A stretch of 64,000 nucleotides of DNA from HXMU1420-13 sp965601825 (lineage in GTDB: Bacteria; Bacteroidota; Rhodothermia; Balneolales; Balneolaceae), in the NCBI GenBank assembly GCA_965601825.1, contig OZ271839.1, forward strand, positions 2,728,001 to 2,792,000. Direction: 5' to 3'. The notes under the pieces were generated by a model that saw only the letters and a program-made list of their open reading frames with translations, was not told the DNA's origin and did no database searches. Shown one piece after another: positions 1 to 9,009 of this stretch; positions within the stretch are counted from its first letter, which is position 1, and each line of letters begins with the position of its first letter. Position numbers and translations under genes: made by a program.

Positions 1-1243
1 ATACCTCGTATTTCTTAAATACTAGAGTTGAATTATGACCACCAAATCCAAATGCGTTATTCATCGCATATTTAACATCTCGAACAACAGCATCATTTGC
101 AGTGTAATTTAAATCACATTCAGGATCTTGATTTTCCACATTAATTGTCGGTGGAACCGTTCCATGATAGATAGCAAGTAATGAAGCAACAGATTCAATA
201 GCTCCGGCAGCACCTAGTGTGTGACCGATCATCGACTTAGTCGAATTCAAATTGATGTTATATGCGTGATCGCCAAATACTTTTTTGATTGAATTGGTCT
301 CAGCTATATCTCCCAGTGGTGTGGACGTGCCGTGCATGTTGATATGGTCAACATCCTCAGGCTTAATTCCAGCAGAATCAAGTGCAGCGTTCATAGCAAG
401 GAGTACTCCACCTCCATCAGGATCTGGCGCTGTTATATGAAATGCATCAGCGGAATAACCATATCCAACGATTTCACCGTAAATTCGTGCACCACGGCTT
501 TTTGCAGATTCAAGTTCTTCCAAAAAGAAAATACCTGAACCTTCACCTAGCACAAATCCATCTCTATCTTTATCAAAAGGTCTGGAAGCGGCTTCGGGCT
601 CGTCGTTTCGAGTCGACATAGCTTTCATCGCATTAAAGCCGGCAATGCCAATTCGAGTAATTGGAGCTTCAGTTCCTCCTGTTACTGCGTATTCGGATTT
701 ACCATACTTAATGAGATCATATGCTGTACCAATGTTATGAGAACCTGTAGCACATGCGGAAACAGCACAGAAATTTGGACCTCTAAAACCGTTTCTAATG
801 GAAATTTGACCAGAAACAAGATCTGGAATGAGCATTGGAATGAAGAAAGGAGAAACTCCACGTGATCCCCTCTCATGAAGTGAAACTGATTGATCATAGA
901 ATGTTTTCATTCCACCGATACCAGTCCCAACAATTACAGCAACTCGATCTTTATTAATAACTTCCAGATCAACGCCGGAATCTTCCAATGCTTCTTGAGC
1001 TGCAATAATTGCATATTGTGCTACTAAATCGAGTCGCCGACCATCTTTCCTTTCAAAATAATTTTGAGAATTATAGTCTTCAATTTGAGCAGCAAATTTT
1101 GTGTGTAGATCGGAAGTATCGAAATGATCAATGGTTCTAGCACCACTTTTTCCCGATACTAATCCGTTCCAAAAATCGGGCGCGCTTTTACCAATTGGGG
1201 TAAAAGCGCCTATTCCCGTAATAACGACTCTACGTTCACTCAT
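1..1243 (-). CDS. fabF: Beta-ketoacyl-ACP synthase II (FabF), C-terminus cut by window edge
   Basis: Condenses malonyl-ACP with acyl-ACP in the elongation cycle of type II fatty-acid synthesis, in the cytoplasm. I translated this from the sequence: it starts MSERRVVITGIGAF at the ATG complementary to 1241-1243. The nucleophile C164 lies in SACATGS, with H304 in MHGTSTPLGD and H341 in MIGHTLGAAG, the Cys-His-His triad of FabF/FabB enzymes (163/303/340 in E. coli FabF). The reading frame is open to base 1, giving 414 codons, so only the last residues and the stop are missing. It is the last gene of the fab operon in this window and follows acpP by 21 bases. FabF rather than FabB is inferred from length and from the acpP-fabF pairing. 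Confidence 0.96.
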   Translation of the reverse strand, partial: MSERRVVITGIGAFTPIGKSAPDFWNGLVSGKSGARTIDHFDTSDLHTKFAAQIEDYNSQNYFERKDGRRLDLVAQYAIIAAQEALEDSGVDLEVINKDRVAVIVGTGIGGMKTFYDQSVSLHERGSRGVSPFFIPMLIPDLVSGQISIRNGFRGPNFCAVSACATGSHNIGTAYDLIKYGKSEYAVTGGTEAPITRIGIAGFNAMKAMSTRNDEPEAASRPFDKDRDGFVLGEGSGIFFLEELESAKSRGARIYGEIVGYGYSADAFHITAPDPDGGGVLLAMNAALDSAGIKPEDVDHINMHGTSTPLGDIAETNSIKKVFGDHAYNINLNSTKSMIGHTLGAAGAIESVASLLAIYHGTVPPTINVENQDPECDLNYTANDAVVRDVKYAMNNAFGFGGHNSTLVFKKYEV

Positions 1244-1264
1244 AGTGAGAGAGAAACTAATTTA

Positions 1265-1504
1265 TTATGATAATTTACCTGATAGGTAAGTTACTGCATC
1301 ACCTACAGTTGCGATATTCTCAGCATCTTCATCTGGGATGCTTAGGTCGAATTCTTTTTCGAATTCCATGATAAGCTCAACGGTATCTAATGAATCTGCA
1401 CCAAGATCATTTGTGAAGTTAGCATCAGCTGTTACTTCAGAATCATCAACTCCTAACTTGTCAACGATAATGGCTTTTACTTTTGATTCAACATCTTGTG
1501 ACAT
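1265..1504 (-). CDS. acpP: Acyl carrier protein
   Basis: Small acidic carrier that holds growing acyl chains on a phosphopantetheine arm and presents them to the Fab enzymes, PlsX and lipid A acyltransferases. The 79-residue product has the invariant attachment site GADSLDTVEL with S38 as the modified serine, followed by the acidic recognition helix (MEFEKEFDL). Length and charge are typical of the family. It sits between fabG and fabF, the classical position. Identification is secure. Confidence 0.97.
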   Translation of the reverse strand: MSQDVESKVKAIIVDKLGVDDSEVTADANFTNDLGADSLDTVELIMEFEKEFDLSIPDEDAENIATVGDAVTYLSGKLS

Positions 1505-1588
1505 AATGTGTCCTATTATATTGTTATTGGTAATTTTTTGGTGTAAAACTCGCGAAAATTAAACATTCGGTATTGGATGCGCAACCAT

Positions 1589-2338
1589 TTACATGGCCAT
1601 TCCGCCATCCACCCGAATTACTTCTCCCGTAATGTAGGTACTCATATCAGATGCCAGAAAAACAACAGCATCTGCAACCTCTTGCGCTTCGCCTGCTCTA
1701 CCAAGCGGTGTAGCTGCTTTAATACCATCAAGAACCTTATCACCTAAGGTCTCAGTCATATCCGTAGTGATATAACCCGGTGCAATTACATTCGCGCGAA
1801 TATTACGTGAAGCTAATTCTTTTGCATAGGATTTTGTAAATCCAATAATACCAGCTTTAGAAGCTGAGTAATTTGATTGACCTGCATTTCCACTAATTCC
1901 TACTACGGAACTGATATTAATAATAGATCCGCCACGGTTTTTCATCATTGGGCGAGCGCAGGCTTTAGAATAATTAAATATGCTTTTTAGGTTTGTGGTG
2001 ATAACATCATCCCACTCACTTTCACCCATTCTTAGTATTAGATTATCTCTTGTGATCCCAGCATTATTGATAAGTACGTCCAACTTCCCCCAGTCAGCAA
2101 CAATTTCATCAATCACTTTTGTTGCACCGTCAAAGTCAACAGCATCTGCTTGTAAAGCTTTGGCATTTCTTCCCATTGACTCAATTTCAGCTTTAACCTC
2201 ATTTGCAGAATCTGCTGAGCGGGCGTATGTGATGGCTACATCAGCACCAAATTTTGCTAACGTAAGTGCAATTGCTTTTCCAATTCCTCTACTTCCACCT
2301 GTAACCAAACAGGTTTTTCCTTCTAATGATAATCCCAT
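1589..2338 (-). CDS. fabG: 3-oxoacyl-ACP reductase (FabG)
   Basis: NADPH-dependent reduction of 3-ketoacyl-ACP, the first reductive step of each elongation round. It is a 249-residue classical short-chain dehydrogenase: nucleotide-binding TGGSRGIG at residues 13-20, NNAG at 91-94, and the Ser-Tyr-Lys triad S144, Y157, K161 (YSASK). The C-terminal VDGGMAM ending is typical of FabG. It lies 7 bases downstream of fabD and 84 bases upstream of acpP. SDR enzymes are easily confused with each other, but the position inside an intact fab operon makes FabG the clear choice. Confidence 0.95.
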   Translation of the reverse strand: MGLSLEGKTCLVTGGSRGIGKAIALTLAKFGADVAITYARSADSANEVKAEIESMGRNAKALQADAVDFDGATKVIDEIVADWGKLDVLINNAGITRDNLILRMGESEWDDVITTNLKSIFNYSKACARPMMKNRGGSIINISSVVGISGNAGQSNYSASKAGIIGFTKSYAKELASRNIRANVIAPGYITTDMTETLGDKVLDGIKAATPLGRAGEAQEVADAVVFLASDMSTYITGEVIRVDGGMAM

Positions 2339-2345
2339 GATAGTT

Positions 2346-3233
2346 TTATTGATGTCCTGAAATTTCTGCTTTTCTATTCGTTCTCTTTACTAATCCTTGA
2401 AGAACTTTTCCCGGGCCGACTTCAACGAATGAAGTTGCTCCATTCTCCATCATATTGAGTAATGTCTGAGTCCAGCGAACCGGATTCAATAATTGATTTA
2501 GCAAATTATTGCGAATTTCTTCAATGTCAGTCGTTGGCCTTGCTGTATAATTACTGTAAATGGGGCAAACTGGTGTTTTGATATCCAGATTTTCTAATTC
2601 TGATCTCAGACCATCCAGTGCCGGTTGCATCAAACTCGAATGAAATGCACCACTTACCGGAAGCAATTTAGCCATTCTTGCACCTTTTTCAGTGGCAATT
2701 TCTACAGCTTTTTCAACTGCTTCAACATAACCTGAAATTACTAATTGACCCGGACAATTATAATTCGCAGCTACTACTTCTTTACCGACAGCTTCTGATG
2801 CCTCGGAACAAACTTGTTCAACTGCGTCGTCATCCATTCCAATAATCGCAGCCATAGTACCAGGATTATCGGTTCCTGCCTGTTGCATCAGTTGACCACG
2901 CTTACGAACAATTTTTAAAGCATCTTCGAATGCAACAGCTCCACATGCAACAAGAGCGCTAAATTCACCTAAACTATGGCCCGCTACCATATCTGGTTTC
3001 GCATCTAACGTCTCGAAAAGTGCAACAGAATGTAGAAATATTGCTGGTTGAGTGAATTCAGTTTGTCTTAAAGACTCTTCTGGACCTTCAAACATGATGG
3101 AGGTTATATCAATACCTAGTATCTCATTAGCTGAATCGAATCGAGCTTTAACCTCTTTATTGTTCTGATAATGTTCACTAGCCATACCCACGAACTGTGA
3201 ACCTTGCCCCGGAAAAAGAAATGCTGTGTTCAT
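2346..3233 (-). CDS. fabD: Malonyl-CoA:ACP S-malonyltransferase (FabD)
   Basis: Loads malonyl groups from malonyl-CoA onto ACP, supplying the extender unit for fatty-acid synthesis. The 295-residue protein begins with the family hallmark FLFPGQGSQ. It carries the nucleophile S87 in GHSLGE, a basic residue R112 for malonate binding, and the catalytic H198 in GAFHSSLM. Its start codon overlaps the fabH stop by one base (TAATG), implying translational coupling. Length is as expected for FabD. Confidence 0.96.
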   Translation of the reverse strand: MNTAFLFPGQGSQFVGMASEHYQNNKEVKARFDSANEILGIDITSIMFEGPEESLRQTEFTQPAIFLHSVALFETLDAKPDMVAGHSLGEFSALVACGAVAFEDALKIVRKRGQLMQQAGTDNPGTMAAIIGMDDDAVEQVCSEASEAVGKEVVAANYNCPGQLVISGYVEAVEKAVEIATEKGARMAKLLPVSGAFHSSLMQPALDGLRSELENLDIKTPVCPIYSNYTARPTTDIEEIRNNLLNQLLNPVRWTQTLLNMMENGATSFVEVGPGKVLQGLVKRTNRKAEISGHQ

Positions 3234-4222
3234 TATTTACTCCACTTCACATAAACAGCGCCCCAGGTAAATCCACCACCGAAGGCTGCTAAAATTAAGT
3301 TATCACCTTTATTCAATTGATTTTTCCAATCATACAAACAAAGAGGAATGGTTCCTGCTGTTGTATTCCCATACTTACCGATATTTATCATCACTTTTTC
3401 TGATGAAATCCCCATGCGGTTTGCAGTAGCATCAATAATTCGAAGATTTGCCTGATGCGGAACTAACCATGCAACATCATCGGCAGAGAGGTTATTCTTC
3501 TCCATAATTTCTAGAGAAACATCAGCCATTCCCATCGTTGCTTTTTTAAATACTGCACGTCCATCTTGGGTGATAAAATGCTGACGAGCAGCTACGGTTT
3601 CAGCAGTTGCAGGATTTAACGATCCGCCCGCATGCTGATATAAACTGCAATTAGTATCGCCTTCAGTATAGTGGATACTATTAATAATACCAGTCTCATC
3701 ATCAGATTCTTCAAGTAGTACGGCGCCGGCTCCATCACCAAATAGAATACATGTAGTTCGATCTGTATAATCCAGAATTGAACTCATTTTATCTGAACCT
3801 ATTACAAGTACTTTTTTAGCATTTCCTGCTTCAATAAATGATGCGCCCGTTGTAAGTGCATAAATAAAACCTGAACAAGCAGCAGAGATATCAAATGCGA
3901 AAGCTTTTTTTGCCCCAATCATATCTTGAACCAAACACGCTGTTGCGGGGAATAAATAATCAGGGGTAACCGTAGCAACAATAATTAAATCGATTTCTGA
4001 TGCATCAACACCAGCCTCAGCAATAGCTTCTTTAGAAGCTTCGGCACCCATAAAAGCACTTGCCTTATCGGGATCCTTTAGAATTCTTCTTTCGCTGATA
4101 CCGGTTCTTGTTCTGATCCACTCATCATTAGTATCAACCAATTTCTCGAGCTCGAAATTGGTTAACCGATATTCAGGTAAGTAGTGCCCTACTGATGATA
4201 TCTTTGCTCTTTTTACTTCCAT
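3233..4222 (-). CDS. fabH: Beta-ketoacyl-ACP synthase III (FabH)
   Basis: Starts fatty-acid synthesis by condensing an acyl-CoA primer with malonyl-ACP. The 329-residue protein has catalytic C116 in SAACSGF, H256 in VPHQANLRI and N286 in GKYGNTT, the Cys-His-Asn triad that separates FabH from FabF. It starts MEVKRAKISSVGHYLPE, typical for FabH. It follows plsX by 13 bases and overlaps fabD by one base, the common plsX-fabH-fabD order. Primer preference, straight or branched chain, cannot be read from the sequence. Confidence 0.96.
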   Translation of the reverse strand: MEVKRAKISSVGHYLPEYRLTNFELEKLVDTNDEWIRTRTGISERRILKDPDKASAFMGAEASKEAIAEAGVDASEIDLIIVATVTPDYLFPATACLVQDMIGAKKAFAFDISAACSGFIYALTTGASFIEAGNAKKVLVIGSDKMSSILDYTDRTTCILFGDGAGAVLLEESDDETGIINSIHYTEGDTNCSLYQHAGGSLNPATAETVAARQHFITQDGRAVFKKATMGMADVSLEIMEKNNLSADDVAWLVPHQANLRIIDATANRMGISSEKVMINIGKYGNTTAGTIPLCLYDWKNQLNKGDNLILAAFGGGFTWGAVYVKWSK

Positions 4223-4235
4223 ACTTGGTTTGTGA

Positions 4236-5219
4236 TCAATTTAAAGATGCGACAATCTTACCGTTAATATCACTTTCTATGCAATTAACAGCAGATTTAA
4301 TCATGTTTTTTATTGCTAGGGCTGAACTACCTCCATGGCCAACAATGCTAACTCCATTTACACCCAAAAAAGGTAAACCTCCAACGAGTTCATAATTGAA
4401 TGGAGCTAAAGAAGATCTCAATACTTTTTGTGCAGCCCACAGCTCAAGTTTCGACATTATACCTTTATTAGTAGAATTTTTAACCATATGCTTTAAAGCA
4501 TGTGGTATAGATTCCCCAAATTTTAAAAGGATATTTCCTACTAAACCATCTGAAATAAAAATATCGGCTTTCGCAGGTAAAACGTCTCTACCCTCTATAT
4601 TACCAATAAACCCATCAAGTTGTCTTAGATGATCGTGAATGGCCTTTAGATTTTCAGTTCCTTTCTCTTCTTCTTCACCAACATTAAGCAAACCCACTTT
4701 TGGATCGCTGATGTTCATGATATGACGGGCATAAACCTGAGACATCATGGCAAACTGGAGCGCCATTTCCGGTTTGATTTCTAAGTTAGCCCCGGCATCA
4801 ACCAATAACCTAAATCCTTTTAAAGTTGGATAGAAAGCAGCAATTGTTGGTCTCAGCACACCTTGAAGTTTACCAAGAATAAGAGTTGAAGCAGCTAGTA
4901 ATGCTCCTGTATTGCCTGCACTAACAAATCCCTGGCAATTACCAGCTTTATGTTCTTTTAGTCCAATTGAAATTGATGAATTTCTTTTGGTTTTAATTGC
5001 TGCAGATGCAGAATCCTCCATCGTGATGATTTCTGGAGCATCAAGTATTGTGACCCTATCTTCACTGAAAGAGTGATTTTGAAGCTCATTTTCAATGAGA
5101 TCTTTAGGACCGACAAACTGAATTTTGAGAGAAGGATTCTCAGCAAGCGCTAGCAATGCACCTTCGACCGGATTCTTTGGATAGAAGTCACCGCCGACAG
5201 CATCAACAGCAATAATCAT
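4236..5219 (-). CDS. plsX: Phosphate acyltransferase PlsX
   Basis: Converts acyl-ACP to acyl-phosphate, the donor used by PlsY to acylate glycerol-3-phosphate, so it links fatty-acid synthesis to phospholipid synthesis. It is a peripheral membrane enzyme in characterised species. The 327-residue protein shows the N-terminal IIAVDAVGGDFYPKNPVEGA, the SAGNTGALLA segment near residue 101, the LVDAGAN segment in the middle and a FISDGLVGNILLKF segment near residue 220, all family hallmarks. It lies 6 bases after rpmF in the canonical rpmF-plsX-fabH order. Confidence 0.96.
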   Translation of the reverse strand: MIIAVDAVGGDFYPKNPVEGALLALAENPSLKIQFVGPKDLIENELQNHSFSEDRVTILDAPEIITMEDSASAAIKTKRNSSISIGLKEHKAGNCQGFVSAGNTGALLAASTLILGKLQGVLRPTIAAFYPTLKGFRLLVDAGANLEIKPEMALQFAMMSQVYARHIMNISDPKVGLLNVGEEEEKGTENLKAIHDHLRQLDGFIGNIEGRDVLPAKADIFISDGLVGNILLKFGESIPHALKHMVKNSTNKGIMSKLELWAAQKVLRSSLAPFNYELVGGLPFLGVNGVSIVGHGGSSALAIKNMIKSAVNCIESDINGKIVASLN

Positions 5220-5225
5220 GATGCT

Positions 5226-5405
5226 TTAGTTAGCTACACTAATAACCTGTCGCCCGCGATAGTAACCACAAGCTGGGCAAGCATAGTGATATCTGTGAAG
5301 CTCACCGCAGTTTGAGCATTTAGCTAGAGTGATATCAGCGATTGCATGATGAGATCGTCTTTTATTTCTTCTGGCTTTTGAAATTTTTCGTTTAGGATGT
5401 GCCAT
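5226..5405 (-). CDS. rpmF: 50S ribosomal protein L32
   Basis: A 59-residue basic protein of the large ribosomal subunit. I found it by translating the gap between plsX and the YceD gene. It starts MAHPKRKISKARRNKRRSHH and carries two zinc-knuckle pairs, C30/C33 and C43/C46, so it is the zinc-binding C+ form of L32. The ATG at 5403-5405 and TAA at 5226-5228 give the exact family length. It is flanked by yceD and plsX, the arrangement found across many bacterial phyla. Confidence 0.96.
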   Translation of the reverse strand: MAHPKRKISKARRNKRRSHHAIADITLAKCSNCGELHRYHYACPACGYYRGRQVISVAN

Positions 5406-5419
5406 GGTCTATGTAATAA

Positions 5420-5920
5420 CTATTTTTTCTTTAATTCCTTAAGTGCCGCCCATCTTGGATCCATGGTTTCTTCTTCAACCTCAGGCTTGCCGAATGATTT
5501 TGTTTCAAATTCTTTGGCTTTCCCGTTTTCATCCAAAAACCGCGGGTGTAATTTCTTTGCAGGTAAATGAACCAAGATGCTATCAAGAACATCCTGAGCA
5601 ATGTTTATCTCATTTCTTTGAGCGTCAATTTTTCTGATAGAACCGTTCTCACCTATCTCCTCTTCAGCATCGTTTTTGAACAATACTTCATATGTTTGTT
5701 CAACTTGATAGCTAAATGAATCAAGACTACGATCACAAATCAGCTCGACATCAACATCAATATCCAGCAAAACACGTATGAAATGAGCAGTTTTCTCAAA
5801 TTCAATATCTAGTTTGCCACTATTGATTGACACCTCTCCTAAATCCAGAGAATTCTCGTCGAGTTCAATCTGTCGATTGCTTTTTCCATCAGGTAATTCA
5901 AAGATCTTAAAGGTAAACAT
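5420..5920 (-). CDS. YceD/DUF177 family protein
   Basis: Member of the YceD (DUF177) family, which is almost always encoded directly before rpmF. Members have been linked to 23S rRNA/ribosome maturation, but the molecular role is poorly defined. The open frame extends up to 6004, but AAGGAG followed six bases later by the ATG complementary to 5918-5920 supports a 166-residue product starting MFTFKIFELPDG. The C-terminal part contains DAQRNEINIAQDVLDSILVH and LHPRFLDENGK, where family members usually show PxK and C-rich elements; no cysteine cluster is seen. The final segment MDPRWAALKELKKK is typical. I infer the function from family and position. Confidence 0.85.
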   Translation of the reverse strand: MFTFKIFELPDGKSNRQIELDENSLDLGEVSINSGKLDIEFEKTAHFIRVLLDIDVDVELICDRSLDSFSYQVEQTYEVLFKNDAEEEIGENGSIRKIDAQRNEINIAQDVLDSILVHLPAKKLHPRFLDENGKAKEFETKSFGKPEVEEETMDPRWAALKELKKK

Positions 5921-5972
5921 TTTCATCTCCTTTACAGCCAACAAAGATAAGGAACTTACTGCTGCCTTACAA

Positions 5973-6608
5973 TCAGTTAAATAGTCCGTAAATTCTTTGT
6001 TCAATCAGTTCAATAATCTTACCTAAGTCCTCTGGATTATTTACAAAATCAAGATCATCAGTATCAATAATCAGCTTCTCATAAGGATAACGATCAATCC
6101 AATCTTCGTACAAGCGATTAAGTCGCTCGAGATAATCAATACGAATGGTATTTTCGTAGTCTCTTCCTCTCTGTTGTATCTGTCGAACCAATGTAGGCAC
6201 CTGGGCTCTCAAGTAAATTAAAAGATCCGGTGGTCTTAGGTAATGACTCATCTCACGAAACAAGGCCTCATAATTATTGAAGTCGCGATCGCTCATGAGA
6301 TTCATTTCGTGCAGGTTTTTGGCAAAAATCTCAACATCTTCATAGATAGTTCGATCTTGAATCAGGCTAATTTCTTGTTCCAGCATTTCTTTTTGATGAC
6401 GAAATCGACTTGAAAGAAAATAGATTTGAAGATTGAAACTCCATCGAAGCATATCTTCGTAGAAATCTGCCAGATAGGGATTATCATCAACAGATTCATA
6501 AAATGCCTGCCAATTGAAATGTTTAGAAAGCAAACCAGTTAATGATGATTTACCTGCTCCAATATTCCCTGCTACTGCTATATATTGTGATTTTCGCTGA
6601 TCCTGCAC
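5973..6608 (-). CDS. Deoxynucleoside kinase (dNK/dGK family)
   Basis: Phosphorylates a deoxynucleoside at the 5' position in nucleotide salvage. The 211-residue protein has the P-loop GNIGAGKSS at residues 14-22, the substrate-binding E38 in YESVDDNPYL and the DRTIYED motif at 85-91, typical of the dCK/dGK/dNK superfamily. Substrate specificity cannot be decided from these motifs. The start is GTG (complement of 6606-6608). The 3' end lies 52 bases before the preferred YceD start. It is probably co-transcribed with pgi and pfkA upstream. Confidence 0.9.
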   Translation of the reverse strand: MQDQRKSQYIAVAGNIGAGKSSLTGLLSKHFNWQAFYESVDDNPYLADFYEDMLRWSFNLQIYFLSSRFRHQKEMLEQEISLIQDRTIYEDVEIFAKNLHEMNLMSDRDFNNYEALFREMSHYLRPPDLLIYLRAQVPTLVRQIQQRGRDYENTIRIDYLERLNRLYEDWIDRYPYEKLIIDTDDLDFVNNPEDLGKIIELIEQRIYGLFN

Positions 6609-6620
6609 GTTATTCGTTTT

Positions 6621-7910
6621 TTAATCTTTGCCAAGTAGACGATACATGGCTTTTTTGTAATCTTCGACACCAGGTTGGTTAAATGGATTTACTCCCAGGC
6701 TATATACAAAAACTCCCGTTGAAAGCTCAAAGAAATAAATTAATGCTCCAATATTCTCTTCATTGAGAGCATCAATCATAATATTTACAATCGGAACATT
6801 ACCATCTTGATGTGCTTCCGTAGTTCCTAAACGGGCTTTTGTGTTAATTTCATGGAAGCTTTTTCCCGCCAGGTAATTGAGTTTATCATCATCTCCATCC
6901 AGCTCCTGAACTTCAATATTGGAAAAGGATTGGTTTACAATCAGAAATGTTTCCATCAATGATCTTTTACCTTGCTGAATAAATTGCCCAATGCTGTGCA
7001 AATCAGTTGAAAATCCCGCAACTGTTGGGAAAATTCCTTTCCCTTCTTTTCCTTCACTTTCACCATAAAGCTGCTGAATCCAGGCACCGAAAGATGATAA
7101 TTCCGGCTCAAAGCATGAAATCACATCAATAGTTTTACCAGATTTATGTAATGCATTCCGTAGCGCAGTGTATTCAAGAATACCTTCACAATCGTCATCA
7201 TATTGGTTATAAGCAGCTACTGCACCATAAAAAAGAGATTTGATATCTAATCCGGCAATTGCAATCGGTATCAAACCTACAGGAGTTAGAACAGAAAATC
7301 GGCCACCAATATCATTTGGAATGATAAATTTTTTATAGCCTTTCTTTTCAATAAGCTGATTTAATATCCCGCCTTCAGCACTTGTTGTACAAATGATTCG
7401 ATCATTTGCAGCTTCACCGTACATGCTTTCCAGCGTATCTCGAATTGCTCTAAATGCAAGTGCAGTTTCAAGTGTGGAACCGGATTTTGAAATAACATTC
7501 AGATATACTGACTTTTGAGCGCCATCTGAATTTGGGCTTTGGATATAATCTATGAGCTCTTGAAGATACTTCCCTCCCATATGGTGACCTGCATACAGAA
7601 TTTCAGGTCCACCTGAATTGAAATGTGGAGATAATGCATCAATTACTGCTTTTGCACCTAAGTATGAACCCCCAATTCCGCAAACAATAAATATATCAGC
7701 TTCTTTGCGTATTGAAGATGCTAAGGTATCAATCTCTTCGAGTATCGCATCATTTGGTGAAGCAAGTATATCTCTCCAACCAAGCCATTCTGAACCTGGT
7801 CCTGATTTATCTAACAGTTGTTTGTAGCCTAAATCAGTTTTACTGCGAGCAGCAATATAGGCCTCGTCATCTAAAAAGGATCTGGCGATCCTAACGTCAC
7901 AATTAATCAT
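6621..7910 (-). CDS. pgi: Glucose-6-phosphate isomerase
   Basis: Interconverts glucose-6-phosphate and fructose-6-phosphate in the cytoplasm. At 429 residues this is the short PGI type found in Firmicutes and many Bacteroidota, about 120 residues shorter than the E. coli enzyme. The phosphosugar-binding signature VISKSGSTLETALAF sits near residues 140-154, SIGQFIQQGKRSLMETFL is in the middle, and the catalytic lysine region NPFNQPGVEDYKK is near the end (K419). It lies 3 bases after pfkA, so the two glycolytic enzymes are co-translated in pathway order. Confidence 0.95.
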   Translation of the reverse strand: MINCDVRIARSFLDDEAYIAARSKTDLGYKQLLDKSGPGSEWLGWRDILASPNDAILEEIDTLASSIRKEADIFIVCGIGGSYLGAKAVIDALSPHFNSGGPEILYAGHHMGGKYLQELIDYIQSPNSDGAQKSVYLNVISKSGSTLETALAFRAIRDTLESMYGEAANDRIICTTSAEGGILNQLIEKKGYKKFIIPNDIGGRFSVLTPVGLIPIAIAGLDIKSLFYGAVAAYNQYDDDCEGILEYTALRNALHKSGKTIDVISCFEPELSSFGAWIQQLYGESEGKEGKGIFPTVAGFSTDLHSIGQFIQQGKRSLMETFLIVNQSFSNIEVQELDGDDDKLNYLAGKSFHEINTKARLGTTEAHQDGNVPIVNIMIDALNEENIGALIYFFELSTGVFVYSLGVNPFNQPGVEDYKKAMYRLLGKD

Positions 7911-7913
7911 AAT

Positions 7914-8903
7914 TTATCTAAGAAGTTGAGCGAGTTGAACAAGAGTGTAGTCAAGGTTTTTCTTTTTCGAGACTGCCACTCTAATTGGTGTGATTTTTAA
8001 TGCGTTATTCACAACACCTACCATGATCTCACTATGACCTTCCGTTAACACACGAACAGCAGCTGCGCCTAATCGACTGGCAAGAACTCTATCACGAGCA
8101 GTTGGTGAACCACCTCTTTGAATGTGACCAAGAATACAAACACGAACATCATATTGTGAGAAATCATCATGTATATTCTCTGCTAAGTGAAGTGCGCCAC
8201 CTGTTTCATCCCCTTCTGCCACTACAACCAAACTACTTCGTTGTTGCTCTTGAAGCATTTGCTTAAGAAGTGATTTCACTTCTCCGATGTTAGTAAGTTC
8301 TTCAGGTAATAATGCTAATTCAGCTCCGGTTGCAATAGAAGTTTCGAGGGCAATAAAACCTGCATCACGACCCATAACTTCAACTAAGAACATGCGCTCG
8401 TGTGCATCAGCTGTGTCACGGATTTTATCAATTGCGTCAATAGCAGTATTTAATGCAGTATCGTACCCGATAGTTTCATCTGTACCAATAATGTCATTAT
8501 CAATAGTAGCAGGAATCCCAACTACATTAATACCGTGTTCTTTGGCGATAAAATTTCCACCGGTAAAAGTACCATCACCACCAATTACCACCAGAGCATC
8601 TATTCCTTTCTCTTTGAGGTTAGCCGCAGCTTTTGCGCGCCCTTCCTCTGTTCGGAATTCTTTTGATCTGGCAGATTTTAGAATGGTACCACCACGCTGT
8701 ATGATATTAGACACATCATGTGTTCCAAATTCTTTAAAATCACCATCTATTAAACCTTGATACCCTCGATATACAGCATAAACTTTAATATTTGCAGTTG
8801 CGGCACTTCGTACAACCGCACGAACTGCGGCATTCATACCCGGTGAATCTCCACCACTGGTTAGAACGGCAATTGATTTTACATCAGAAACAGGTTCAAT
8901 CAT
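7914..8903 (-). CDS. pfkA: ATP-dependent 6-phosphofructokinase
   Basis: Commits fructose-6-phosphate to glycolysis. The 329-residue protein has the ATP-binding TSGGDSPGMNAA at residues 15-26, GGDGT at 108-112, and the catalytic PATIDND loop at 131-137 with D135 as the base. The residue after GGDG is T112. In PfkA families Gly versus Asp just before this position separates ATP- from PPi-dependent enzymes, and the GGDGT reading suits the ATP-dependent type. It is the first gene of the long leftward operon and diverges from the polyprenyl synthase gene. Confidence 0.94.
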   Translation of the reverse strand: MIEPVSDVKSIAVLTSGGDSPGMNAAVRAVVRSAATANIKVYAVYRGYQGLIDGDFKEFGTHDVSNIIQRGGTILKSARSKEFRTEEGRAKAAANLKEKGIDALVVIGGDGTFTGGNFIAKEHGINVVGIPATIDNDIIGTDETIGYDTALNTAIDAIDKIRDTADAHERMFLVEVMGRDAGFIALETSIATGAELALLPEELTNIGEVKSLLKQMLQEQQRSSLVVVAEGDETGGALHLAENIHDDFSQYDVRVCILGHIQRGGSPTARDRVLASRLGAAAVRVLTEGHSEIMVGVVNNALKITPIRVAVSKKKNLDYTLVQLAQLLR

Positions 8904-9009
8904 AAGACTACAATTTGAGATATTGAGTGAGAAAAACGCCTAAAAATTTTGTTAGGAATAATACCTAAATTTAAAGGAAGCCAAGTTTAAGAAAATTTAA
9001 ACACATTTA
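8904..9009. promoter_or_regulatory. Divergent promoter region between pfkA operon and polyprenyl synthase
   Basis: These 106 bases separate two divergent operons and must hold both promoters. The sequence is very AT-rich and contains TTTTGTTAGGAATAATACC followed by TAAATTTA, which loosely resembles a Bacteroidota TTTG/TAnnTTTG promoter reading right. No ribosome-binding site stands out before 9010. Call is by position more than by motif. Confidence 0.35.

Noticed and set aside
332..538. Small open frame on the plus strand inside fabF
   Set aside because: Antisense to the FabF coding region, with no homology or start signal; it is a shadow frame.
1980..2360. 126-residue frame opposite fabG
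   Set aside because: Lies antisense to fabG, rich in Ser/Ile with no recognisable pattern, so a shadow.
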